A stretch of DNA of 51,456 nt from Bacteroidota bacterium (GCA_030692515.1 JAUXZS010000060.1:1-51456); one strand, 5' to 3'. Shown: positions 10,434 through 19,264, numbered from the stretch's first letter. A program made the numbers and translations. Notes: generated by a model from the letters alone, not told the origin.

Positions 10434-12020
10434 TTAAGGATTCACATGGTAATTTAATTCCGCAACAATATTTACATCAAACGAGTAGTTTTCGTACAAT
10501 TTAATATCGGGTGGATTTGTAGGCATAAGAAAATAAGTAACCAACTTTATTGTTTTCGTCTTTTTTAAGTTTTCAATTTTTGCCTGAGATATTGGCGTAT
10601 TAAGTTTTGATTGAGTAGGAGATGTAACAATGTTTTGAGCATCGAGTACTCCCCGCTCTATAAAATTGGCGCCGGGTATAAACAACGAATCAACAACTAA
10701 ATTATTTCCGTCCAACAAATAGGCCTGAATCTGCGCACGAAAAGGATATCCATTTAAAGCAGAAATAACAAAATTACCATGGTTTACATTTTCTAATTGT
10801 TTTACGTTTGAAAAATCGACGATAGATGTAGATGTTAATTTAAAATAATCGGCATTAAAACGTAAGGGTATATTAATATCTGCAAGCACTTTTATGCCTG
10901 TATTATAAAAAGCAAAATCGTTATATCCCGAAATGTTTCCTAAGGGGTTTACATCTATACTTCCTTGATAAGTTAATTTGTTGGGAAGATTAGATAAAAA
11001 AGGAACAATATTACTATTGGTATTAGTAACAGATATTGATTTTATACTAGGATAAATTGTTGCGCCAACTTTTGACGCTCTATTAATATTAATATTGGAT
11101 AATAAACCGCCCGTAAGAGCAACCGTGGTATTATTTATCGAATTTACTGATTGAATATTGGATAAGTTACTTGTGAATTCAGCACCAAACTCATTTAAAA
11201 TTTTAAAATTAATAGACGCGCTATTTAAAAGAAAATTAGAAGCTTGAAAATTATTAAACACATCAAAACGCGCAGTATCTAATGGCAAAGCAATTGTTTG
11301 TTGACCAAAATAACCTTCAACATAATCAGGAATAATATTAGAATAGGATAATGTTGCTTTGGCTCCCTGGCCAAATGTTACTACAACAGGATTGGCATTT
11401 GGATTAACTGTTACAGTATAGGCCTGCGCAATTGTGTTATATAAAACGCCATTTAAGCCTCGCATATTTAAAGTATAGCCGGCTAAACTGTATGATTTAA
11501 TAAGCGGTACATTGTTTGGTGGAATAGTTTCAAATATTTTTAGTGGCTGGCCATTTTTTACTGCACTAGGAATGATATATAACAAGTCTAGAGGCTCAGC
11601 TAAATCATTAGTGAATTTAACCATTAAAATGCCACTTCTAATATCCAATTTTTTAATGGCCACTCCATTTGAAATGTTGAAATTTAGTTCGGATGCAGGA
11701 AAAAATGTAAGGGCTTGCCCGGGTGTTAAGGTTGTAGGAAAAACTGCCGGTATTGTAAAGGTATTAACAATGGTTGTATCGGGTAATTTTAATAATGAAT
11801 CTAATTTTATTGAAATAATTTCGCGAGTAACATTTAAACTTAATAAGCCAGTGTTATCGGCAACAAAAATAGAATCTCCAATAAAATTTTTAATATTAAG
11901 TGTGCTTTTAACAACCGGAAAAACAACATCTACATCCCAATTGGCAGAGGCTGGTTTTCTACAACTGCAAAATATAATTAAAGCAATTATTACAAAGCAA
12001 ATTTTTCTTAGAACCCACAT
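10434..12020 (-). CDS. Large lipoprotein of unknown function
   Basis: About 528 residues. A short hydrophobic leader ends in CSCRKP, a lipoprotein cleavage region, so the mature protein is probably membrane-anchored. The remainder is a beta-rich sequence without recognised domains or catalytic motifs. I start at the ATG at 12020 (MWVLRKICF); a GTG two codons upstream is the alternative. It is immediately upstream of the barrel-like gene at 9177-10430 with a 3-base gap. The pair resembles an outer-membrane barrel plus surface lipoprotein unit, but it is not a SusC/SusD pair. Confidence 0.6.
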   Translation of the reverse strand: MWVLRKICFVIIALIIFCSCRKPASANWDVDVVFPVVKSTLNIKNFIGDSIFVADNTGLLSLNVTREIISIKLDSLLKLPDTTIVNTFTIPAVFPTTLTPGQALTFFPASELNFNISNGVAIKKLDIRSGILMVKFTNDLAEPLDLLYIIPSAVKNGQPLKIFETIPPNNVPLIKSYSLAGYTLNMRGLNGVLYNTIAQAYTVTVNPNANPVVVTFGQGAKATLSYSNIIPDYVEGYFGQQTIALPLDTARFDVFNNFQASNFLLNSASINFKILNEFGAEFTSNLSNIQSVNSINNTTVALTGGLLSNININRASKVGATIYPSIKSISVTNTNSNIVPFLSNLPNKLTYQGSIDVNPLGNISGYNDFAFYNTGIKVLADINIPLRFNADYFKLTSTSIVDFSNVKQLENVNHGNFVISALNGYPFRAQIQAYLLDGNNLVVDSLFIPGANFIERGVLDAQNIVTSPTQSKLNTPISQAKIENLKKTKTIKLVTYFLMPTNPPDIKLYENYSFDVNIVAELNYHVNP

Positions 12021-12065
12021 TATCACAAATATATAGCATTTAATTGAAGCTTAAAAATGTTTGTT

Positions 12066-12099
12066 TTTGTTCAAAACCCGGTTTTTTTTATTAAATTTG
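12066..12099 (+). promoter_or_regulatory. Bacteroidota-type promoter
   Basis: TTTG at 12066-12069 and TAAATTTG at 12092-12099 fit the -33 TTTG and -7 TAnnTTTG boxes, separated by 22 bases. Transcription would begin only a few bases before the ATG at 12109, giving a very short leader. Confidence 0.5.
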
Positions 12100-12108
12100 T
12101 AATTGTAA

Positions 12109-12534
12109 ATGAACTTTAATTTCAGATTCTTTATATCGTGGATTATATCTGCAGTTGTTATGTTTACACTGTTTTATGTGTGGCATGGCTACTTTTTAAA
12201 TGATTTTAAACGTATTAACTTTCCATTAGTGTGGTTTGTAAGCTTTGCGGCTATTACTTACCTTATTTTTGGTGCAGGCATTTATGTTTTATATGAATCT
12301 CAGCCTTTAAAGAAAATCAGAAATTTTGTTGTTAGAGGTGTTGTTTGTGGGGTAATTGCAGGTTTTTCTCTATTTATGATTTCAACAATTGTAAACATTT
12401 CTTTAACTAAACATCTAAGCGTTAATCATTTAATGATTGATTGCATTTGGCAAATTACCGAACAAACAATTGGGGCAATTGTGGTAGTTGTATTTAAAAT
12501 AATTATTCAAGAACCTCAGCATGAAAATGCTTAG
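12109..12534 (+). CDS. Small four-helix membrane protein of unknown function
   Basis: The 141 residues contain four hydrophobic segments (about 8-30, 40-62, 75-98 and 115-135). The first loop is WHGYFLNDFKRINFP. I recognise no family with confidence; it might belong to the broad DUF1761/DUF2177-type group of small membrane proteins. It precedes the PASTA gene by 40 bases on the same strand and may share its transcript from the promoter at 12066-12099. Confidence 0.65.
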   Translation: MNFNFRFFISWIISAVVMFTLFYVWHGYFLNDFKRINFPLVWFVSFAAITYLIFGAGIYVLYESQPLKKIRNFVVRGVVCGVIAGFSLFMISTIVNISLTKHLSVNHLMIDCIWQITEQTIGAIVVVVFKIIIQEPQHENA

Positions 12535-12574
12535 CTAAAAATTAATCTGCCAAAATAAATTACCTTAATTAGAT

Positions 12575-13192
12575 ATGAGCGGTTTTTTTTCTTTTTTAAA
12601 ATCAAAACGATTTTTTATTCATTTGGCGGTAATTATCTCTTGTATTTTTATCATACTTTTTAGCCTTGTAAAATGGCTAGGTTCCTACACCAACCACGGT
12701 GAATTTACCGAAGTACCCGATTTTAAGGGTAAACAAATTAGCGACCTTAGCTTATTCGTAAAAAACAAAGATGTTTCTTTTCAAATTATTGATAGCATTT
12801 ATGATCCAAAAGAAAAACCAGGAATAGTTATAAGACAAGAACCTGAACCAAAAAGTAAAGTTAAACACAATAGAACCATCTATTTGTACGTTACAGGTAT
12901 GGTTGCGCCGCAAATTGTAATGCCAAAATTAATAGATAGAAGTGAGCGGCAAGCAAGATTGATTATTGAAACCTATGGCTTAAAAATTGGGAAGGTTACT
13001 GAAAGGCAGGCAGATTGTAATGGTTGTATCCTAGAACAATCGATTAAAGGAGTTGCTATTGAGCCAGGAAAAGGGGTGAAAAAAGGAAGTTTAATAGATT
13101 TGGTAGTTGGGGTAAAAGACAATTTTAACTCATCCAACTCAGGAGAAAATTCAAATACAAATAATCCAAATTTTGATAACGCACCAGAATAA
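12575..13192 (+). CDS. Membrane-anchored PASTA-domain protein
   Basis: The 205 residues consist of a short cytoplasmic start, one membrane helix (about 14-36), two PASTA domains (about 43-108 and 113-180), and an Asn/Ser-rich tail. PASTA domains bind peptidoglycan fragments or beta-lactams in kinases and penicillin-binding proteins; here there is no kinase or transpeptidase domain, so it may be a cell-wall sensor or scaffold. In many Bacteroidota such a gene sits next to rluD, as it nearly does here. The downstream gene's ATG is only 4 bases after this stop. Confidence 0.85.
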   Translation: MSGFFSFLKSKRFFIHLAVIISCIFIILFSLVKWLGSYTNHGEFTEVPDFKGKQISDLSLFVKNKDVSFQIIDSIYDPKEKPGIVIRQEPEPKSKVKHNRTIYLYVTGMVAPQIVMPKLIDRSERQARLIIETYGLKIGKVTERQADCNGCILEQSIKGVAIEPGKGVKKGSLIDLVVGVKDNFNSSNSGENSNTNNPNFDNAPE

Positions 13193-13196
13193 AAAA

Positions 13197-15110
13197 ATGG
13201 TAAAATATATAATACATAGTTTTTTTATAGTGCTTTTTTCAGTTTCAGCTTTTGCACAAGAAGGTTTAAAACCTCTTACAGCAAATATTAATTATTTGTA
13301 TGGCGATCTTAAACAAAACTCAAACAAACAAAGTTCTCAAATTAATTATTCAAATAAAGCGACGTCTTTAACGCTCCCTTTTAAAGATGATTTCTCTTAC
13401 TCATCCACTCAAGCCTACCCTTTACAAAGTTTATGGAGCGATTCGTCTACTTATGTTAACTCAGGTTACGCTATTGCTCCTTTAAGTATTGGCGTTGCAA
13501 CATTTGATGGATTAAATAAATTCGGTTATCCCTACACACCAAATTTAGTAAACATGTCTAGCTCTTTACCTGCAGATACTTTAACATCTAAACCAATTAA
13601 TTTAGCCTTTGCACCGGTTGATAGTATTGCATTAACTTTTTATTACCAAGCGCGCGGCAATGGAGATGCTCCTGAAATATCGGATAGTTTATTGTTAGAT
13701 TATTATATGCCCAAGCAAAACAAATGGCAAAAAGTTTGGTATCAACGCGGCAATACAAGCGCAAATACTAACGATACAATTTTTAAAAGAGGTTTTGTTG
13801 GTGTAACTGATACTGCTTATTTACACGATGGTTTTAAATTTAGATTTAGAAACATGGCAACTACTGCCGGTAATTTTGATCATTGGAATTTAGATTATGT
13901 TTTTTTAGATAAAAACAGAAGTATTATCGCCGATACAAACTATTACGATTTTGCCTTTGGTTATGTGCCTACTCCTTTGGTAAAAAATTATTCATCTATG
14001 CCATGGAGACAATACGACACCTCAGACATGGTAAATAAAAACTCTGTTTTTATTCGTAACAATGGAATTATTAATGGAAACCTTACTTACACCAATAACT
14101 TTTACGATAATACCAATACCAAAATATATGGTTATAACGGAGGAGCCTCCCCTAACCTAGGTATATTTAAATATAACGGTTGGCTAAATGCAGCTCCGCT
14201 TTCAAATCCATCCTACACTTATAACTTGCCATCTATGACAGCGCCTGCTGTTTATAAAATTCAACATATATTATATTCTTCAAGTACCGATTTTATTCAA
14301 GCAAACGATACTGTAATTCAACACCAAACCTTTAGTAATTATTATGCTTTCGATGATGGAAGCGCCGAGGCCGGTTATTATGTAAATGGCACAGGCGGTA
14401 AAATTGCCGCAAAATACAAAACACGTGTAAGCGACACCCTAAGAGCCGTTAGAATTTATTTTGACCCTGTAGGCTCTTTAAATTTAGCGCAAAGCTATGC
14501 TTTTAGAATAAATATTTGGCAAGCCGGTTCAAATGGCCCAGGTAGTGTTGTAATTTTAAGAGATAGCGTAATGAATCCTAATTATTATAATGTTGGATTT
14601 AATACCTTTTCAGAATACACACTAACTTCTCCATTAATATTGCCAGCCGGCACTTATTACATTGGCATTCAACAACAAGTTGCAGCCGGAATTGTAATTG
14701 GTTTTGATAAAAACATTAATCATTCTTCGAGTCTTTATTACGATTCTGGTAATGGCTGGACCCAATCTTCTATTTACGGTTCTATCATGATTCGCCCTGT
14801 ATTTGGGACCGAACTGCCGCTTAGTGTAAAAGAAAATTTAAAAGCAAAAGATAATTTATTTTTTGTTTATCCAAACCCAAGTAATAACATTTTGAACATT
14901 AAATTTACAACTGAAAATTACCAGAAAATAAATTCTTCTAACTCAAAAATTCAAATGCTTAATATGCTTGGGCAAGTTGTAATAGATGAAAATCCTAACT
15001 CAGAAAACACAGTTTTAAACACACAAAATTTACCGAGTGGAATTTATTTTTTAACCTTAAAAGTAAATGAGCAATTAGTGCAACAACAAAAAATTATTAT
15101 ACAGCACTAA
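13197..15110 (+). CDS. Secreted protein with T9SS type A sorting domain
   Basis: About 637 residues. A signal peptide (MVKYIIHSFFIVLFSVSAFAQ region) is followed by a long beta-rich body and a C-terminal T9SS sorting domain (from about residue 555, VYPNPSNNILNIKF, ending LVQQQKIIIQH). The body shows no catalytic motif. I use the ATG at 13197; an in-frame TTG eight codons earlier overlaps the PASTA gene. It lies between the PASTA gene and rluD with gaps of 4 and 5 bases, so it is an insertion into an otherwise common gene pair and is probably co-transcribed. Confidence 0.8.
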   Translation: MVKYIIHSFFIVLFSVSAFAQEGLKPLTANINYLYGDLKQNSNKQSSQINYSNKATSLTLPFKDDFSYSSTQAYPLQSLWSDSSTYVNSGYAIAPLSIGVATFDGLNKFGYPYTPNLVNMSSSLPADTLTSKPINLAFAPVDSIALTFYYQARGNGDAPEISDSLLLDYYMPKQNKWQKVWYQRGNTSANTNDTIFKRGFVGVTDTAYLHDGFKFRFRNMATTAGNFDHWNLDYVFLDKNRSIIADTNYYDFAFGYVPTPLVKNYSSMPWRQYDTSDMVNKNSVFIRNNGIINGNLTYTNNFYDNTNTKIYGYNGGASPNLGIFKYNGWLNAAPLSNPSYTYNLPSMTAPAVYKIQHILYSSSTDFIQANDTVIQHQTFSNYYAFDDGSAEAGYYVNGTGGKIAAKYKTRVSDTLRAVRIYFDPVGSLNLAQSYAFRINIWQAGSNGPGSVVILRDSVMNPNYYNVGFNTFSEYTLTSPLILPAGTYYIGIQQQVAAGIVIGFDKNINHSSSLYYDSGNGWTQSSIYGSIMIRPVFGTELPLSVKENLKAKDNLFFVYPNPSNNILNIKFTTENYQKINSSNSKIQMLNMLGQVVIDENPNSENTVLNTQNLPSGIYFLTLKVNEQLVQQQKIIIQH

Positions 15111-15115
15111 GCAAG

Positions 15116-16189
15116 ATGTCTAAATTAACAGAAGAGCCGGACGAATTAGCCGGAGAAGAAGAACAAGCCCTTTACGAACACCACAACATCAAAGTTGAAA
15201 AAGGACAAGTATCCATGCGTATTGATAAATTTATCATGATACGCATAGCGCACACTACTCGCACAAAAATTCAAAATGCATGTGACGAAGGAAGAGTATT
15301 GGTAAATGGTAAATCGGTTAAATCTAATTACAAAACAAAACCACTCGACGAAATTTCTATTGTGTTAACAGTGCCGCCTCGCGATGTTGAAGTATTGCCA
15401 GAAAACATTCCTTTAGACATTACATTTGAAGACGATTATATTGTACTCGTTAATAAAAAACCTGGCATGGTAGTTCATCCCGCTTATGGTAATTATACGG
15501 GTACTTTGGTAAATGCTTTAGCATTTCATTTTCAAAATTTACCAAAAACAAAAACAAAATTAAATAACGATTTATATTTAGATCGTCCGGGATTAGTGCA
15601 TCGTATTGATAAAAACACATCGGGTATTATTATTATTGCTAAAACAGATTTAGCAATGACGCGCTTAGCTAAAGATTTTTTTGACCGTACCATGGACAGA
15701 AAATACATTGCTATTTGTTGGGGCGATTTAAAAGACGACCAAGGTACAATTGTTGGTAATGTTGGCAGAGACCCGCGCGACAGAAAAAAAATGTTTGTTT
15801 TTCCTCCAGATAGTGAAGAAGGAAAACACGCGGTAACACATTACAAAGTTATTGAGCGTTTTGGTTACGTAACTTTTATTGAATGTAAATTAGAAACCGG
15901 ACGCACACATCAAATACGTGTGCACATGAAAAGTATTGGTCACCCATTGTTTAATGATAATGAATATGGCGGCGATATTATTTTAAAAGGACTAAATACG
16001 GCAAAGTACAAACAGTTTATTCAAAATTGTTTTACATTATTACCTCGCCAAGCACTACACGCTAAAACCCTTGGCATTACCCACCCTATTAGCGGCGAAA
16101 AATTATTTTTTGATAGTGAGATTCCCGCAGATATGCAAGCCGTTTTAGATAAATGGCGAAAATATATGAAGGACAAAGTTTTAGATTAA
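15116..16189 (+). CDS. rluD: RluA-family 23S rRNA pseudouridine synthase, RluD-like
   Basis: The enzyme isomerises specific uridines of 23S rRNA (helix 69 for RluD) to pseudouridine. Of 357 residues, the N-terminal S4 RNA-binding domain lies at about 30-95. The synthase domain carries the signature GLVHRIDKNTSG with the catalytic Asp, and later ETGRTHQIRVHM. It is the last gene of the run starting at 12.1 kb and is followed by a hairpin with a T tract at 16236-16262. The family is certain; RluD rather than another RluA-family member is inferred from the S4 domain and length. Confidence 0.9.
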   Translation: MSKLTEEPDELAGEEEQALYEHHNIKVEKGQVSMRIDKFIMIRIAHTTRTKIQNACDEGRVLVNGKSVKSNYKTKPLDEISIVLTVPPRDVEVLPENIPLDITFEDDYIVLVNKKPGMVVHPAYGNYTGTLVNALAFHFQNLPKTKTKLNNDLYLDRPGLVHRIDKNTSGIIIIAKTDLAMTRLAKDFFDRTMDRKYIAICWGDLKDDQGTIVGNVGRDPRDRKKMFVFPPDSEEGKHAVTHYKVIERFGYVTFIECKLETGRTHQIRVHMKSIGHPLFNDNEYGGDIILKGLNTAKYKQFIQNCFTLLPRQALHAKTLGITHPISGEKLFFDSEIPADMQAVLDKWRKYMKDKVLD

Positions 16190-16191
16190 TT

Positions 16192-16219
16192 ATAATTATA
16201 CCCGAAAAGGTATAATTAT
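16192..16219. promoter_or_regulatory. Palindrome with TATACC core
   Basis: ATAATTATACC (16192-16202) pairs perfectly with GGTATAATTAT (16209-16219) around loop CGAAAA. It shares its core and AAAA-containing loop with the next palindrome. It could be an operator of an XRE-type repressor or part of the rluD 3' end. Confidence 0.5.
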
Positions 16220-16235
16220 TGGATTTAAAGGCGCA

Positions 16236-16262
16236 ACTATACCCAAAAGGGTATAGTTTTTA
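16236..16262 (+). terminator. Perfect hairpin, likely rluD terminator or an operator
   Basis: ACTATACCC (16236-16244) pairs with GGGTATAGT (16249-16257) around AAAA and is followed by a T-rich run. It is 47 bases past the rluD stop, suiting a terminator, but its likeness to the preceding palindrome also suits a repressor site. Confidence 0.55.
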
Positions 16263-16342
16263 AATTGTAGTATTTTATTATACCTGGCACTTCAAATGTT
16301 ACTTAGGTAATGCCAGATAAAACCATTAAAAAAGTTAAATAA

Positions 16343-16394
16343 TTACCATTTTGGTTATTTACTTACCAAAATGGTAACTTTTTTATTATCTTTG
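16343..16394 (+). promoter_or_regulatory. Operator-promoter of the higBA module
   Basis: TTACCATTTTGGT (16343-16355) and ACCAAAATGGTAA (16365-16377) form a perfect 13-bp inverted repeat. Ten bases later TATCTTTG (16387-16394) matches the -7 box. Transcription would start about 12 bases before the higB ATG. The palindrome covers the -35/-33 region, the usual place for autorepression by a HigA-type antitoxin. Confidence 0.6.
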
Positions 16395-16411
16395 TAGTAT
16401 AAAAACAAAGA

Positions 16412-16738
16412 ATGAATATATATAATAGAAGTTCGTTGATAGAGTTTTATAAAAAACATAAACAGGCGAAATTACCTTTAGAAATATGGTATGAGGAAGT
16501 TGAGTCTAAAGAATGGAAAAATCCTAATCAATTGAGGAAGGAGTTTAGAGCTAATGTTAGTGTATTAAAAAATGGACGTGTAGTTTTTAATATTAAAGGC
16601 AATGATTACAGATTAGTAGCTGCAATTAATTTTGAAAACGCATGGGTATTTATAAAATTCATTGGCACACATTTGGAGTATGATAAAATTGATGCCAATA
16701 CAATTAACTTATATACGCCAAAAAAGAAACCAAAATAA
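16412..16738 (+). CDS. higB: HigB-type mRNA interferase toxin
   Basis: The 108-residue basic protein has the HigB_toxin (RelE-fold) pattern: the N-terminal LIEFYKKHKQAKLPLEIWYEEV helix pair, then ELR-type residues, VVFNIKGNDYRL, and a C-terminal WVFIKFIGTHLEYDKID strand with a conserved His-Tyr-Asp neighbourhood. Such toxins cut mRNA on the ribosome. The toxin gene comes first, as is typical of higBA, and the antitoxin gene follows 49 bases later. An operator-like palindrome precedes it. Confidence 0.88.
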   Translation: MNIYNRSSLIEFYKKHKQAKLPLEIWYEEVESKEWKNPNQLRKEFRANVSVLKNGRVVFNIKGNDYRLVAAINFENAWVFIKFIGTHLEYDKIDANTINLYTPKKKPK

Positions 16739-16787
16739 CCTGATTAGAAAGTAGAATTAAGTAAACGTTTAACCAAAACCATGCATC

Positions 16788-17144
16788 ATGAAAATACAAA
16801 TTATTAAAAACAACAGTCAATATAAAAAATCTTTACAACGCTTTGAAGAAATATTTCACGCAAAGTCAAATACAGATGAGGGAAACGAAGCCCAACTCCT
16901 TGCACTTGTTATAAAAGATTACGAAGAAAAACATTTCAAAATAGATTCGCCCGACCCAGTTGAGGCAATAAAACACCGCATGCAAGAAATGAATCTTTCA
17001 AAGACACAACTAGGCGAAATACTTGGACACACCAGCCGTGTTAGTGATGTTTTAAACAGAAAGCGTAAATTAACTTTGGACATGGTGCGTAGCCTAAATA
17101 AAAAACTAAATATCCCTTTACAATCTTTAATTCAAGCGTATTAA
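16788..17144 (+). CDS. higA: HigA-type antitoxin with XRE helix-turn-helix
   Basis: The 118 residues comprise an N-terminal helical region (about 1-60) likely to bind the toxin and a C-terminal XRE helix-turn-helix (about 62-115, including MQEMNLSKTQLGEILGHTS). It neutralises HigB and should repress the operon through the palindrome at 16343-16377. The start is chosen at the ATG at 16788, the second of two close ATG codons and the one in frame. Layout and domain content agree with the HigA family. Confidence 0.88.
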   Translation: MKIQIIKNNSQYKKSLQRFEEIFHAKSNTDEGNEAQLLALVIKDYEEKHFKIDSPDPVEAIKHRMQEMNLSKTQLGEILGHTSRVSDVLNRKRKLTLDMVRSLNKKLNIPLQSLIQAY

Positions 17145-17211
17145 AAATACAAGCGCTTATTTACAAATATTATAACCCCGTTTATTTAACTATATAATTA
17201 GTAGAACCCCA

Positions 17212-17335
17212 AAAAGTCGAATTTCTGCTTTTAGCCCAGATAGAAACAGTATATTTGAATTATACAAGGCAAAAGGTTCATGTAAAAGAGTGAATAGCTT
17301 CGGCCACCTCTTTTTCACAGAGCTTAAAACAAAAA
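17212..17335 (+). repeat. Putative dispersed non-coding element
   Basis: The segment includes TTAGCCCAGATAGAAACAG, then TTTGAATTATACAAGG (17254-17269), then an imperfect hairpin around 17281-17327 (TGTAAAAGAGTG against CACCTCTTTTTCACA). The TTTGAATTATACAAGG core recurs at about 18667-18682. I recall similar AGCCC-GATAG-AAAC and AATTATACAAGG strings as common non-coding repeats in Bacteroidota, but cannot verify that here. Confidence 0.4.
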
Positions 17336-17357
17336 TCCAGGCAACAAACATATTTTT

Positions 17358-18485
17358 ATGAATTACATTACACGTTTTATTAAAAGGTTTACGGCCAACA
17401 TTCCAACAGACGATACTCAACAAATAACGGTTGATATTAGTGACGGAACAAAAAAATATCCTTTTTATGTTTCTACTCCAATTATATTACTTGGCTTGGT
17501 TCTTTTCTTTTATATACTATCTGCATTAGAAGGCGTATTGGTGCCTTTTTGTTTTTCTATCTTATTAGCTATTTTATTAAATCCAATTTATAATAAATTA
17601 TTAAAACTAAAATTTAATAAAATTCTTGCTATTGTAACGGTGTTAATTATCGCTGCGATTATTATAACTGCTTTGTTTATTTTTATTTCTTCGCAGTTAG
17701 CCAATTTTGGGGACATGTGGCCTGAATTAAAACAAAAATCTCAATCAATTTTTCACGAAGCTCAAGTGGCAATTAGACGATATTTTAAATTTTCTATTTT
17801 TAAACAAGATGAAGTCATTAAAAAATCGTTTGAAAATGTGCAACAATATATTGGCGCCACTTTAAGTTCAATTTTTAGAATTGTAGGTGTAATCGTTTTA
17901 ATTCCAATTTATATTTTTCTTATTTTATACTACAAACCTCTTTTGCTTAATTTTATTTACGAAGCTTTTGATGCTAAAAATGAAGGAAAAGTAGCTGAAG
18001 TTCTCAAAGAAACAAAAAGTGCAATACAAAGTTATGTATTGGGTTTACTTATAGAAACGATTATTGTAGCTGCCTTAAATTCAATTGCACTATTAATTTT
18101 AGGCGTTGATTATGCAATCTTAATTGGAATTATTGGCGCAATTTTAAATTTGGTGCCATACATAGGAGGAATTATTGCCATTGCTCTTCCAGTTTTAATG
18201 GCCACTATCACCAAAGATGGTTACACTACACAACTTTTAATAATAGGCGCTTACGGTGTTATTCAGTTTATAGATAATAACATTGTTATGCCGCGGGTAG
18301 TTTCATCAAAAGTTTCAGTAAACGCCCTTGCATCAATTATTAGTGTGTTGTTAGGAAATTTGCTTTGGGGAGTAGGAGGAATGTTTTTAAGTATTCCTTT
18401 TGTGGCGGTTTTAAAAATTGTTTTCGATAAAATTGATGGCTTAAAACCTTGGGGTAAATTATTAGGCACTAAAATTCCAAAATAG
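17358..18485 (+). CDS. AI-2E family (PerM-like) transporter
   Basis: The 375-residue inner-membrane protein has about eight hydrophobic segments. The family-typical ends are visible: an early LEGVLVPFCFSILLAILLNP, and late NLVPYIGGI and IQFIDNNIVMPRVV stretches. Members have been linked to export of autoinducer-2 or to Na+/H+ antiport, so the substrate cannot be read from sequence. It lies alone after the higBA module. The start ATG at 17358 gives a plausible short cytoplasmic N-terminus. Confidence 0.88.
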   Translation: MNYITRFIKRFTANIPTDDTQQITVDISDGTKKYPFYVSTPIILLGLVLFFYILSALEGVLVPFCFSILLAILLNPIYNKLLKLKFNKILAIVTVLIIAAIIITALFIFISSQLANFGDMWPELKQKSQSIFHEAQVAIRRYFKFSIFKQDEVIKKSFENVQQYIGATLSSIFRIVGVIVLIPIYIFLILYYKPLLLNFIYEAFDAKNEGKVAEVLKETKSAIQSYVLGLLIETIIVAALNSIALLILGVDYAILIGIIGAILNLVPYIGGIIAIALPVLMATITKDGYTTQLLIIGAYGVIQFIDNNIVMPRVVSSKVSVNALASIISVLLGNLLWGVGGMFLSIPFVAVLKIVFDKIDGLKPWGKLLGTKIPK

Positions 18486-18612
18486 GAAATTTTACCTCAA
18501 CTATTTTGCTTATTAAATTAGGGTTTTCATCTATTATGGTTTAAGAGAAGATGCCTTTACAATTTATTTAGTAGTATAAGAAAAAGCAAAGCCTAAAAGC
18601 ACATTTCAAAAA

Positions 18613-18653
18613 ACTACGGTGTACCGTAGATTTTCATTCAGAAAAAGCGGATA
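18613..18653 (+). repeat. Left copy of a long inverted repeat
   Basis: CTACGGTGTACCGTAG, itself a short hairpin, continues into ATTTTCATTCAGAAAAAGCGG. The reverse complement recurs almost perfectly at 20417-20454, and a shorter degenerate copy lies at 19146-19168. Together the outer copies bracket the RHS fragment and the DUF4240 gene. Confidence 0.8.
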
Positions 18654-18696
18654 AAAATAGCATATTTTGAATTATACAAGGTTTTAAAGATTGAGA

Positions 18697-18727
18697 CAAG
18701 AGAGTTCGAGTCCCTCTTTCTCCGCCA
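18697..18727 (+). other. 3' end of a tRNA-Ser-like gene, possible attachment site remnant
   Basis: GAGAGTTCGAGTCCCTC followed by TTTCTCCG and CCA reads as the T arm, acceptor 3' strand and CCA of a tRNA. It closely resembles the 3' end of the real tRNA-Ser at 136-222. No D arm, anticodon arm or 5' acceptor strand precedes it, so it is a fragment. The RHS coding frame begins at the very next codon, which marks a recombination joint. Confidence 0.6.
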
Positions 18728-19111
18728 CAGGAAAAAGAAGATGCTCTTTTTAATGGGGCGATGAGTGCAGAATATTGGGAATACGATGCAAGAATAGGTC
18801 GTAGATGGAATACTGACCCAGTTAAATATCCTTTTGAATCACCTTACGCTACCTTTCATAATAATCCCATTTATTGGGCAGACCCTTCGGGAGCTGACGG
18901 AGAAGGACCAAATGGAGAATGTCCAGGGGATGGTAATATGTGTGAAAACGGTAACACGGAAATTTACGGTAGAAATGGTATTACAGGTAAAATGGAATGG
19001 ACAGAATATTCTAATGGTGGCGATGCCGAAGTTAACGGCGGTAGTCTCCATAGGTATAATCTCTACCAGGCATGCTCATGCCAAAGGCTTTGTATTCAAA
19101 ATAATAATTGA
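18728..19111 (+). pseudogene. RHS repeat-associated core fragment
   Basis: The frame reads QEKEDALFNGAMSAEYWEYD, then ARIGRRWNTDP, then SPYATFHNNPIYWADPSG, which is the conserved end of the RHS core. About 60 variable residues follow, ending CIQNNN. A complete RHS protein has many hundreds of residues of YD repeats upstream; here coding sequence starts immediately after a tRNA 3' end, so it is a truncated relic or a silent C-terminal cassette. An internal ATG at 18761 could start a 116-residue product, but I see no promoter. It converges on the gene at 19265-20215. Confidence 0.75.
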
Positions 19112-19145
19112 TCTTTAAAAGATTATTTAAAATTAGACTGAGGTA

Positions 19146-19168
19146 TGCCGTAGGTTTTCATTCAGAAG
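19146..19168 (+). repeat. Degenerate third copy of the 18613 repeat
   Basis: GCCGTAGGTTTTCATTCAGA matches the CCGTAGATTTTCATTCAGA part of the copy at 18613-18653 with one or two changes. It lies directly downstream of the RHS fragment in the same orientation as the left copy. Confidence 0.55.
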
Positions 19169-19264
19169 TTACCCTGAAAGATTAAATCTTCTGGATTTTA
19201 GCAATTGTATGTAAACAAAAAAGCAAGGGATGACCCTTGGTTTTGATTTATATTATAAAGATAA

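Noticed and set aside
10434-12020. SusD-like partner of a SusC transporter
   Set aside because: The lipoprotein lacks SusD helices and TPR motifs, and the neighbouring barrel-like protein is far too short for a SusC-type TonB-dependent receptor.
18697-18727. Complete tRNA-Ser gene
   Set aside because: Only the T arm and acceptor 3' strand are present; there is no D arm, anticodon arm or 5' acceptor strand upstream.
18834-19118. A 94-residue open frame overlapping the RHS fragment
   Set aside because: It is in a different frame from the recognisable RHS core text and has no family likeness.
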